Below, in pieces: positions 8,601 through 16,552 of a stretch of DNA of 16,552 nucleotides. Positions within the stretch are counted from its first letter, which is position 1, and every line of letters starts with the position of its first letter. The DNA is from Micractinium sp. NFX-FRZ (taxonomy: Eukaryota > Chlorophyta > Trebouxiophyceae > Chlorellales > Chlorellaceae): positions 1 through 16,552 of the forward strand of contig JAPTJF010000747.1 in assembly GCA_029339195.1 (NCBI GenBank). Direction: 5' to 3'. The translations under genes and the position numbers were made by a program. The notes beneath the pieces are model-generated. The model had not been told where the DNA came from. It did not search any database and saw only the letters and a program-made list of their open reading frames with translations.

Positions 8601-10301
8601 AAGCGCCGCTGGCAGAGTCCCGCTCAGTTGGTTTCTGTCGAGCTGCGGAACAGCAGAAGCGAGTTGCTGCGGTTCAGAAGACTTCGAAAATGAAAAAAAG
8701 AAGAAGAACGCAGAAATCAGCAAAGCGGCGAAGCTCAGCAGCACCTGCAGCAGCACGCTGCCTTACCCAGAGCTCTTGCAGGTGTGGGTGGCGCTGGAAA
8801 AGTTGGCTGGGCAACGTGCCCGTCAAACCAAGCTGCACTAGATCTCTGCATAACAATATGTGGGGGCATTGCTGAGCAAGCAGCAGGCATTAACCCTGTG
8901 TGTTTTGAACGGCCTCAACTGCCCGGGCACCCTCCCCGCCCCGGCTCACAGAGTGGCGAGAGCGGGGAAGCTGTTCGTCCACGTTGGTGAGAGAGGTCCA
9001 TTGTGCGGGAGGCACGCCAGCTTCAGGACGCGCAGAGCTGGGAAGCCTTTCCCAAAGCCTGGTGGCAGGCAGCCGCCACCGCTGGCTGAGCTGCCATTCC
9101 TTGTGCGAGGAGTGCACAGCAAGCCGCCCCGCATGCGGCCGCCTTCTGTGAAAGCTCCAGAAACAACGAGCCTCTCCAGCCGGGGGAAGCCGTGAGCCCA
9201 GGAGCTGGGCAGCTCCTCAAGGCCCGGCATCAACACGGAGAGGTACTTGAGCGACGGCAGCACATCAATGCTGCCCCAGGTTGCAGGCAGCCCTGCCGAA
9301 CATGCATTGCCTTCTATGTACAGCTCCATGAGCTGCGGCAGAGCTCCAGGCAGGATGTCAAGCAGAGGGAGGCACATGCCAATGTTCGCCACTGACAACC
9401 TGCGGGGTCGGAGGGAACAAGTGTGCATAGCTTGATGGCACTGTGCCTTGCACGCCGGCTGTCACAGGCCCATCGCCGCCCGCATCCCCAGCTCGTCACG
9501 CTTGCTTTGCATCACCTTTGCAGGCGTGGAAACGCCCCTGGAAGTCCCCACTCTTTGGGGAGGCCGCCTTGCAGCGGAACGATGGACAGAGCTAGTGTTA
9601 AGTCCTCCACCCACTCCAGCTGCGCCAGCTCCGGGAGCAGCTGCAGTGCCGGCGCAGCGTGCTGGCCAGCTGCAGTGCCCTTGGCGGTGTTGCTTGGAGC
9701 CCCCTGGGTGGATTCACCCTTGTCCAGCAGTAGTCTGCACAGCACACACGTGGTGTCGCGAGTCAGTGTGCACAGGAAGATAGGCGGCTAGTGGATGAGC
9801 CTGGCTGAGGAGGGGCAGCCATGTGCATGCCACAGCGCGGCGCTGCTGGAAAGTGCATGCACATCCGGCAACTTCCAGAAGGAGTGCTCTGCAGCCTCTG
9901 GCCCTCACTTACATGCTCTGCACACGCAGCTCCGCGTTACACTTGATGTGGGGCCAGTTGCACGGATGGGTGGGGTCGCCCGGCTGCCAGCCCGCTGCCA
10001 AATCAACGAGCCTCAACGCGTCGGCGTCATGCAGCGCCTGGCGCAGGCGGTGCATGATGACCAGCTCCGAAACTGCGCGCGCACAGCCATGGGCGGTCGT
10101 AATTTAGTGGGGTAGCGGTGGGCGCGCCCACTGTACAGGCTGGCGACCGGACCAGCATGCTGCTCAATGAGCCAGAAGCGGAACAGCATCGCCCGGTACA
10201 AGCGCACCTGCTGTTTGCGGCCTGCCTGACTCGCCTGCTGCAGCCACAGCAAGTAGCGATGCCAGACCAAGAAGAGTTGGGCACCACAGTGAGGGCGACA
10301 T
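5642..10301 (-). CDS. Leucine-rich-repeat receptor-like protein kinase (LRR-RLK), complete
   Basis: A single-pass plasma-membrane receptor kinase, inferred to sense an extracellular ligand and phosphorylate cytoplasmic targets. Fifteen exons (10301-10208, 10072-9913, 9734-9516, 9399-8950, 8845-8767, 8642-8589, 8467-8301, 8197-8117, 7936-7321, 7078-6976, 6913-6750, 6629-6529, 6357-6274, 6143-6034, 5895-5642) total 2736 bp with every junction in phase: 911 aa. Residues 1-22 (SLWCPTLLGLASLLAVAAA) form a signal peptide. About 32-84 is an LRR N-cap with the paired-Cys motif HPCNWPHIKC. About 100-455 holds roughly nine LRRs, several with plant-type LTGTLP (GLTGTLPSQLF, NQLSGTLPAAL, NPGLTGTLPSSL). 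The membrane helix is about 481-500, then SRRQRQ. A low-complexity juxtamembrane of about 140 residues precedes the kinase (about 645-905): P-loop GQGATAMV (652-659), Lys673 in VAVKV, helix-C Glu708, catalytic HSDLKSSN (785-792), DLG 805-807, APE 828-830, DIYSLG. HSD replaces HRD, so it is a non-RD kinase. The intron after exon 11 uses a GC donor. The start is the ATG before the signal peptide. Confidence 0.93.
6415..6471. repeat. Imperfect tandem duplication in a kinase intron
   Basis: Two adjacent copies of about 26 bp share CTGCTGGACAGG at their start and GCTTGGCA near their end. They lie inside the intron between exons 12 and 13 of the receptor kinase and have no coding effect. Confidence 0.6.
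6630..6749 (-). other. GC-AG intron in the kinase gene
   Basis: Between exons 11 and 12 the minus strand reads CTCAAG|GCAAGC at the donor and CCTTGCAG|GGCCGG at the acceptor. Using it gives HRRIVPLLGVALK joined to GRLFLLVMALM, a normal kinase hinge approach, in frame. No GT donor nearby gives an equally good join, and reading through hits a stop soon after. GC-AG introns with an AAG|GCAAG donor are a known minor class. Confidence 0.8.
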
Positions 10302-11466
10302 GTTGGAAAGCTGCACGCGCCCACCTGCCTGGGCGAGGTAGGGCAGCTAGCGGGGCGCCTGGCGGGAGCGGCGGCACCGCCCAGCACTGGTCCTGTACAA
10401 GGGACCACGTGCTCAAGGACTTGTGCCTCAGTAGAGGTCTTACAGCCTCCAGACAAGGCTACTGAACAGTGGCGGGCTCCCTGAGCCTTTCACATAGGAG
10501 GCGGAATGTCAGTCCGGCCGTCCGGCCACTGGAGGCTGGAGAGACGCCTCGTTCCTCCATGTTCGTTTGTGGGCGTGTGGCGAGAAGCGCAGGCAGCGGC
10601 TGTAGCTCGTGGACGGACGGTGCGACCCTTGTACAGCGCGGTTACTCCAGGACCGCACACACAGCCGACAGAGCTCTCTTTTGTCGTAAGGGGACGAATG
10701 AGGCAAGTGGAGGGCAGGAAGACCGCATGGGAACTGCGCCCCCATGTACGCTGGATCAAGCCTGGGTGGGCGCAAGCGGGAGCGCGCTCGAGCGGCAGCT
10801 GGGCCTAGGCCAGGCGAGCTGCCGCCGCATGCATGGAGGGAGGGCCACCTGGCAGGACGAGGCATGCTTACCCAAGATGCGTTGAGCACAGGAGGATCAC
10901 TCTGGCTGCCATAGCTGCGCTGTTGATCCTGCCCACACTGACGGGTCACCCGCCGGCCCCCTGTTGTGTGCCTTGTAAGGCTTGCATAACCTACCCGTTC
11001 GCCCGCGCCCGCCATCTGCACGGCCATAACCCCGTCAGTGCCACAAGTCCTGCCACACCACATGTGTACCCAGACTGCACCACGCTGTACAGATACAAGC
11101 ATGCTGAGGTGTGGCCCCTCACCCCACTGCCCGTCACTACCCTCGCTACTGACCCCGCACAGACTCAAAGGGCTGCAAACTCACGCCTTTAACGGCAGCC
11201 TTAGTGATTAAACAGTGAGCAAGGGAATACACAGGAAACGAAAGAGAACACAGGACCCAAATGATGTATGTTGAGGAGGAGAGCGGTCACCCGTTGTGGT
11301 GCGGTGGAGAGCAGTCGAAAGAGTGAAGAGCACGCGGCAGACGGGGGGGTACACGAGCCTGGTCAGTCACGGGGGTGCAGTGTAGGTTGGGTGAACGGGT
11401 TGATCAGATAAGCTGCTGCAAGTGATTGGGTGTTTTTGAAGGTCACATTGTACCATGCGGCGCGCA
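10302..11466 (-). other. Intergenic region: probable long 3' UTR of the coiled-coil gene plus kinase promoter
   Basis: This 1165-bp stretch lies between two genes that both run on the minus strand. I find no ORF with protein-like composition or supported splice sites; open frames on both strands look like random GC-rich sequence. TTACA at 10440-10444 is a minus-strand TGTAA. It is the first one I see downstream of the coiled-coil gene, which would give that gene a 3' UTR of about 1.0 kb. Only about 125 bp would then remain for the kinase promoter and 5' UTR. No TATA-like box is obvious there. Confidence 0.45.
10440..10444 (-). terminator. Possible TGTAA poly(A) signal for the coiled-coil gene
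   Basis: This minus-strand TGTAA lies 1.02 kb after the coiled-coil gene's stop and 139 bp before the kinase start codon. It is the nearest TGTAA on the right strand, but the distance makes the assignment tentative. Confidence 0.4.
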
Positions 11467-14439
11467 CTACTTGCGCAGCCCTAGCCAGCTGCCAAACTTG
11501 CTGCCGCCGCCGGTGCTGAAGCTGCCATTTCGTCGGAGCCCTGCAGTCGGCGTGCCACTGCCGCTGCTGGCTGGACTTGACCGCTCCAGGTGCTGCGGCT
11601 GCTGCCTGTGCCGCCCCGGACCGCCATCCTGGCTGCCCCTGCCCTGCTGCTGTGACAGCTGCTGCACCGCAGGGTGCGCCGGTGCTGCGGGCAGCCGGCC
11701 GCCGCTGCCGCTTCTGGCGAGCCCAGCGCCTGCTTGCCCCGCCTGGCCTGCCTCTGCTGCCTCCAGGCGTGCGGAGAGCTCTTGGTACTTGAGGCGCAGG
11801 AAGTTGAGCTCCTCCTGCTGCTCGTGGCACAGCTGCTGCTGGGCCACCAGCTTGGTGCACGTCTCCTGTGGTGGTGCGGGCAGGTGGGGAGGGGTGACAG
11901 ACAGCGGTGCCGTTTGTTGAGATCTGGGACGGAGGGTAAGCAGGCTGTCTGGCAAAGGCAGGGCACGGGCAAGGCAGCGACGCATGTGGCTGGACAAATT
12001 GAAACTGGGCCATCAAGCCCTCACCAGCCCTGCCACCCCCATGTGCCCACCCCTCCCCACCCACCTGCAGGGCGGTCTTGACCTCCCGCTCGGCGCTGCC
12101 AATGGCCGCCAGCTGGCTGGAAAGCTGCTCCGCCTGCTGCCGCCAGTAGGCCGCTGCCGCCTGCTGCTGCTGCAGCGCCTCTGAGAACACCGCCGCCTGC
12201 TGGGTCACCTGCCCAGCAGCCGCGTCCGCCAGCGCCGACTGCTCCGCCCGGGCGGCCCGCTCTTCATGCAGCTGGCGCTGCAGGTCTGCAATGGTCACCG
12301 ACTGGTCCGCCAGCGCTGCCTGCACCTGCTGCTGCTGCGAGGCAGCGGCCACAGCGGCTGCCGCCCGGCTGCGCTCCTGGTTGAGCTGCTGCTGCAGGGA
12401 GGCCGCATGCGCAGACAGCTGCCGCGCCTGCTGCTCCTGATCCGCACGGTCGGCGGCCGCTGCCTCAACGGCTTCCGCTACCAGCCGCCCATGCCGTGCC
12501 GCCTCCTGCTCCGCTGCTCCTTGTGCCGCCGTCAGGCGTGCCTGCAGCGCTGATGTCTGCGCCCGCTGCTCGCGCAGCGTTTCTGCCAGCTGCTGCTTGC
12601 CTGCCGTCTGGTCCTCAAGCTGGCGGCGCAGCAACTGCACCTCGGCCATCAGAGCGTTGCCTGCGGGGGGCAGTGGGGGCAGCAGGGGGGGAGGCAGGGA
12701 CACTCAGGCGGGAGTTGCGCACGGCAAGGCAGGAGGGAAGGGTTGGCTGGGTACATGTGGGTGTCAGCGTGTGGCACGAGCTCATGCCCTGCAAGTGATG
12801 AGACACAAAACTCCAAGAGAACGCACGAGCACCATCATACAGGACGCGCGGGCACCACCACATGCACCACCACAAACACGGGCACCACACGCGATCCAGA
12901 ACCCAGCACAGCCTCACCTGCCGCCAGCTCGGCAGCTGTGGCCAGCAGCGCATCGTCGCCATTGCGCCCCACCCCTGCCGCCGCCATTGCCGCCGCCTCG
13001 CTGCGCTCCATCAGCAGCAGCTCCAGCTGCTCCTCCAGCTGGCTCTGACGCTCCTCTGCTGCCCACCGCCGTGCCGCTTCCGCCTCCGCCTGCTGCTGTA
13101 GCGCCTGCTGCTCACGCAGCGATGCAGTCAGCGCGGCAACAGCCTGCGCCTGCGCCTGCTCCGCTGCCTGCTGCCGCTCCTCGCTGCTGGCTGCCTGCCC
13201 CCGCAGCAGCTGCGCCTGCTCAGCGTACGCGGCAGCAGAGGCCTCGGCGGTGGCCAGCGCCTCACGCATCTCTGCCGCCTCCAGCCGCAGGGCATGCCCC
13301 TCCCTCTGCAGCTCCTCCAGCAGCAGCTGCTGGCTCCGGCTGCGGGCGAGCTGCGAGGCGGGGTGCGAGGAAGGGCTGCCGCTGCCGCCAGTCTCTAGCA
13401 CGCCAGACGGTGGCGAGCCTGCTGGGCTGCCGCCAGGTGTGATGCGTGCTGCCCGGCCCCCGCTGTACTGTGGTCCGCCCTGCCCTGCACCGCCTGGCAC
13501 CACCGGTTGCGAGCTGCCCGGCGTGAGTGGCGACCCCAGCAACCGCGCCAGCTGCGCCGCTGGGCTGCCGCTGTCCTCCTCCTCCGCCGCTGCTGCCACT
13601 GCTGCTGCTGCCGATGCTGCTGCTGCTGTCACTGCGGGCCCTCCTGGGTCTGCCTCATAAGTACTGTTGTCATGCACCTGCTGCTGCCGTTGCCGCTGGC
13701 TGCTAATGCCACCAATGGCACCACGGCCTCCTGCTTCTGCCTCGGTTGCCCTGCCCCCTTGCCCGGCACCGCCTTCCGGCAGGTAGGGCGGCTGCTGGGA
13801 GCTCGGGCTGCTGAGCGTCACGCTGGCGCCGTCGCCGCACCGTGGATGGCACGTCAGGGTGCCACCCCTATTGCTGCCTGCTGCCTCCGCCTCGTCTGCA
13901 GCCAGGCTGAGGTCGCTGGCAGCGCTGGCCTCTGGGCCATCCCAGCCGCCCGCCTGCCACGCTGCCGCCGGCTGCTGGTACTGCGGCAGTTGGTGCGCTT
14001 CTGCCGGCGCCTGCGCCTCCTCTAGCGCCCCTGGCAGCTCGCCAAGTGGAGGCAGCGGCGTGAGGCAGAAGAACTCTGCGGCTACGCTGCCAGCTGTGGC
14101 CGAGGGAAGCTCCAGCTCTGCTGCAACCCCATCTGCTGCCAGTTCTGCTGACCCTGCCACTGCCACCGGCTCTGCTGCTGCTACTGCCTCCACTGCTACA
14201 GCCTCCACAGCTGCTGGCGATGCCTGTGACGCATCCTCGGCGGCATCTCCATCAGCACTGAGCAGCCATGCCGAGCCAGCGCCGGTGCAATCAGAGAGCA
14301 GGTCACGCGTCTGCAGGCGCAAGTACGCCGCCTTGTTTGCCGCCGCTGCGGGCGGCGCCTCCGCAAGGCTCCCGCCGCTGCCAGGCGCCAGGCCGGCGAC
14401 AGCTCCTGCTGCTGCTCTCGCCCCGTCTGAGTCCTCCAT
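11467..14439 (-). CDS. Large coiled-coil, low-complexity protein of unknown function
   Basis: I do not recognise a named family. Three exons (14439-12918, 12660-12065, 11865-11467) total 2517 bp, all in phase: 838 aa ending in TAG. Residues 1 to about 360 are disordered and rich in Ala/Ser/Gly/Glu/Pro, with short ordered-looking bits (KAAYLRLQTRDLL near 35-47, EFFCLTPLPPLGELP near 120). From about 361 to 485, and again from 508 to about 750, the sequence is strongly coiled coil, with Gln/Ala/Glu heptads (LLLEELQREGHALRLEA, EVQLLRRQLEDQTAGKQQL, LNFLRLKYQELSARLEAAE). After a Gly/Gln/Ser-rich stretch the protein ends in a distinctive basic, aromatic tail: GLRRNGSFSTGG then SKFGSWLGLRK. No signal peptide or membrane helix is visible, so it is cytosolic or nuclear by default. 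A long parallel coiled coil with a short C-terminal anchor would suit a tether or scaffold, but that is inference. Long open frames on the opposite strand are shadows of its GCN/CAG-rich codons. Confidence 0.85.
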
Positions 14440-14784
14440 ACCGTAGGTGCTGCAGGCAGCAGCAAACAGAAGGTGGCAAGGGCAGTTGCCTCAGGATTGC
14501 AAGCCCCTTGGAGGGGGGAGCGTTAACTGGGGCAGCCGAGCAATTATCGTTACATCCAAATGCAAGGTAGCCTGCGGCGGGCGTCATTGCGAGCGCAGAA
14601 GAGCACAGTAATCATGTGCCGCTCACAGAGACGCCGCAAGTGGCGCCCTGCAGAATTGCTCAGTATTACTGCGTGTCTTGGCGGCGATCAGTGAGCATTG
14701 CGCTAGTCACGCTGGCGCCACGTCACCTGTGGTTGTCTGAAACAGCGCCCTGAGGGTCCAACGGGCGCATTTGGCGCCTGCCCA
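14440..14784. promoter_or_regulatory. Bidirectional promoter between the coiled-coil gene and UVSSA
   Basis: This 345-bp gap separates divergent start codons. It holds three copies of GGCGCC, near 14644 (GTGGCGCC), 14713 (the palindrome TGGCGCCA) and 14770 (TTTGGCGCC). ACGTCA, a bZIP/CRE-type half site, lies at 14720-14725 next to the palindrome. I see no clear TATA box. Both genes are probably served by this stretch. Confidence 0.55.
14770..14778 (+). promoter_or_regulatory. E2F-like site just upstream of UVSSA
   Basis: TTTGGCGCC matches the E2F consensus TTTSSCGC. It ends 6 bp before the UVSSA ATG, so it lies in the 5' UTR or at the transcription start. E2F sites commonly mark S-phase and DNA-repair genes in plants and algae. 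The match is exact but short, and an identical copy in a LETM1 intron (1025-1033) shows it can arise by chance. Confidence 0.35.
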
Positions 14785-16465
14785 ATGGAGGGGGTCGACT
14801 ACAGACTCGCCGCGCTCGTCCAGAAAGCTTGCGACCGTCGGGAAGTCTCGCTGGACGTCGGACTTCTATCTCAGATCAAGGCCTTATGCCGTCAGAACGA
14901 AGATAGCGTGGCGGCCGCCTGGGAGGCGGTGTGGGAGCAGCTGAGGGCGCCGCACGCGCAGGTATAGTGCGCAGCTGCGGAGCGCCGGCGGAGCAGCGGG
15001 TGTGGCGGACAGCAACCGCCTTTCTGACAGCGCACCACCCTACTGATGCCTCTCACACTACTACTGATGCCTTCACGTGCAGACGCGCCTACTGGCCCTG
15101 CGGCTCTGTGAACATCTCTTCCACCGCAGCGCTGCCTTCCGCCGGGCGCTGCTGGCCCACCTACCGCAGGTGGTGCAGGGTGGGGTGGCAGCTCGTTGGG
15201 GGCGCCCTTTGGTCGCCCTCACGTGTCAGGCCGCAGCACAGCCCTCTTGCAGGATTTATGGGCCGTCAGTCACACTTTGTCGCCCTCGCCGTTTTGTCTT
15301 TCCCTCACCTAGCCCGTCTCTGCCATGAACCTCTCCTTGGTTCCTGCGCAGTTTCTAGAGGCGGTCCTGGGCTTCCGCGCTGAGCGCCCGCTGCCGCCGC
15401 CCGCCCAGGCAGCCGCCAGCCTGCGTGAGGAAGCGCTGCAGCTTCTGGAGGGTTGGGGGCAGGCGCATGGCGCCAGGCACAAACAGGTGGGCGCAGAGAT
15501 CAGTGTGGCAGGGGCGAGCGCTGCAGTGCCGATTGTGGCAAGGTGCAGCTTTGGTCTGCCGCATGCATGCCAGCTGGGCAGCCTCTCTCCCCCCCTACCC
15601 ACGCCACTCCTGCTGCTACCTCCCTGCCTGCCTCCAGCTGCCCCTGGCCGTGAGGTACCTACGGGACACCCTGCAGTACCGCTTCCCCGAGGCTGGCGCC
15701 CGGGCGGCAGCTGACGAAGCCGAAAGACGTGACCGTGAGGAGCGGCAACGTGCCCAGCTGCGTGTACGCCTGCGGGAGCTGCTGGGCGGCGAGTGGCGGG
15801 AGGGGGCGGGAGCTGCGCGGCAGCTGCTGCTTGAACTGGACGAATGCTTTGCCCTGCTGGATGAGCAGCAGGGGCAGCAGCAGGGGCAGCAGCAAAGGCA
15901 GCAGCTAGCGGGGCAGGTTCCCTCAGCTGAGGCGGAGCCGCCAGCAGCAGCGGATGAGGTGGAGTGGGAGGATGTGGCGGCAGAGGCAGCTAGCCCAAAG
16001 GAGGCAGCACAGCAGCATGAGGGGCTGGCGGCGTACGCGGCGGTGGAGGGGGAAGCGCTGCCTGCTGAGGCTGCTGACGCCACAGAAGCAGCAGCAGGGG
16101 CAGATGGTACCGCAGGTGCCGACCCCGTGGTGCTGGAGACTCTGGCGGGGCTGTACCGCCAGCTCACCAACCGCATGCTGCCGCGGGTCCAGGTGAGGGG
16201 CCGTCGGAGACGAGAGACGCTGGCTGCCTGCTTCCTGCACGCATGCCTGTGTCCCCCGGCACTGCCGGGTGCAGACACAAGTGCCTGGCCTGCCTGTGCC
16301 CCAACCCCCACATTGGCACCCCTGGCACACCAACCCACCCCTGCAGGAGTTTCTGTCAGTGCTGGGTCGAGTGGAACCGGAGGGTCCGGCTCAGGAGCAG
16401 CAGCGCCAGCACCTGCTGCGCTCAACCACCGAGCTGCGGGCGCGCCTGGCAGCGGCCAAGCAGAG
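14785..16465 (+). CDS. UVSSA: UVSSA (UV-stimulated scaffold protein A) homolog, N-terminal part, truncated by the window end
   Basis: UVSSA binds stalled RNA polymerase II with CSA/CSB and recruits TFIIH in transcription-coupled nucleotide excision repair. Exons 14785-14961, 15083-15169, 15352-15486, 15638-16192 and 16347-16465 are in phase throughout (387 codons, last in phase 2 before a GTGGGG donor). Residues 1 to about 160 form the VHS/ENTH-like helical domain: VDYRLAALVQKACDRREV, LDVGLLSQIKALCRQNEDSV, TRLLALRLCEHLFHRSAAFR, FLEAVLGFRAERPLPPPA, ALQLLEGWGQAHG and LPLAVRYLRDTLQYRFP. The last matches the YLKNTLRFQFP-type signature of plant UVSSA. A charged helix follows, then a Gln-rich repeat (QQGQQQGQQQRQQ, about 211-223), then an acidic segment with EVEWEDV (about 241-246). 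Further helices (VLETLAGLYRQLTNRMLPRV) come next. The C-terminal DUF2043 domain lies beyond the window. The ATG at 14785 is the first in frame, directly before the conserved domain. Confidence 0.9.
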
Positions 16466-16513
16466 GTGGGGAGGCGGGAGGGTGAGAGTGGGTGGGGGTT
16501 GGGAGGGGGTTGG

Positions 16514-16543
16514 GGGGGGGGGGGGGGGGGGGGGAGGGGGGGG
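16514..16543. repeat. Poly-G tract near the window end
   Basis: The last intron of the visible UVSSA part runs into a G tract broken by a single A (near 16535), followed by TTTCAATGC. Together with the 74-G start, it suggests the contig was broken at G homopolymers. The run length is unreliable. Confidence 0.85.
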
Positions 16544-16552
16544 TTTCAATGC

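Noticed and set aside
10013..10456. Tyrosinase-like motif FLVWHRYLLWLQQA in a 147-aa minus-strand frame
   Set aside because: It overlaps, in another frame, the signal-peptide exon (10301-10208) of the receptor kinase, which is supported by exact phase matches through 15 exons. No second copper-binding His block is present.
10867..10912. Possible extra upstream exon of the kinase (MAARVILLCSTHLG before a GTAAGC donor)
   Set aside because: Its phase-2 end does not join in frame to the signal-peptide exon, and the gene already has a good signal peptide and start.
10974..10978. Plus-strand TGTAA in the 10.3-11.5 kb gap
   Set aside because: No plus-strand gene with coding character ends before it, so it is probably a chance match.
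13859..14446. 195-aa Ala/Ser-rich plus-strand open frame
   Set aside because: It is antisense to the first exon of the coiled-coil gene, whose minus-strand reading is open for 507 codons and splices in phase.
15616..16425. 269-aa minus-strand open frame
   Set aside because: It is antisense to UVSSA exons 4 and 5. Its Ser/Ala/Cys-rich composition is the complement of CAG/GCN codons.
1..16552. Mobile elements, CRISPR arrays, tRNA or rRNA genes
   Set aside because: I saw no terminal inverted repeats, transposase or reverse transcriptase motifs, direct-repeat arrays or RNA-gene signatures. The repeats present are microsatellites and small tandem duplications.

Overview
This is nuclear DNA of a green alga. 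The genes have many short, GC-rich introns (about 60-370 bp) with GTGAGT-type donors and GCAG acceptors. The DNA is strongly GC-rich, the coding sequence is full of Ala/Gln/Gly/Ser codons, and TGTAA, the usual chlorophyte poly(A) signal, lies downstream of two genes. The compact introns and overall style fit a trebouxiophyte (Chlorella/Micractinium/Coccomyxa-like), but that placement is inference. The window starts in 74 G residues and ends in another long G run, so it is probably a contig that broke at homopolymers; the first and last genes are cut by its ends.

There are six protein genes, and I rebuilt their exons by hand so that every splice junction keeps frame. (1) 75-1604 (+): the C-terminal end of LETM1, the mitochondrial inner-membrane cation/proton exchanger, with a perfect EF-hand loop. 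(2) 2411-3372 (-): a small secreted Cys-rich protein of unknown family. It has an optional 108-bp exon that would insert a stop. (3) 3620-5306 (+): a probably plastid-targeted protein with a UVR motif followed by an NTF2/SnoaL-like domain; 6 exons, 249 aa. (4) 5642-10301 (-): a complete leucine-rich-repeat receptor-like kinase with signal peptide, LRR N-cap, about nine LRRs, one membrane helix and a non-RD kinase; 15 exons, 911 aa, one GC-AG intron. (5) 11467-14439 (-): an 838-aa low-complexity and coiled-coil protein; 3 exons. (6) 14785-16465 and beyond (+): the N-terminal half of UVSSA, the transcription-coupled repair scaffold.

Layout: genes 1/2 and 3/4 are convergent. Genes 2/3 and 5/6 are divergent, with short shared promoters of 247 and 345 bp. 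Genes 5 and 4 are in tandem, separated by 1.17 kb that is best read as the long 3' UTR of gene 5 plus a short promoter. I see no operon-like functional link, no tRNA or rRNA, no mobile element and no CRISPR array. The most notable item is gene 4: a plant-style LRR receptor kinase, complete from signal peptide to kinase stop, in what looks like a chlorophyte.
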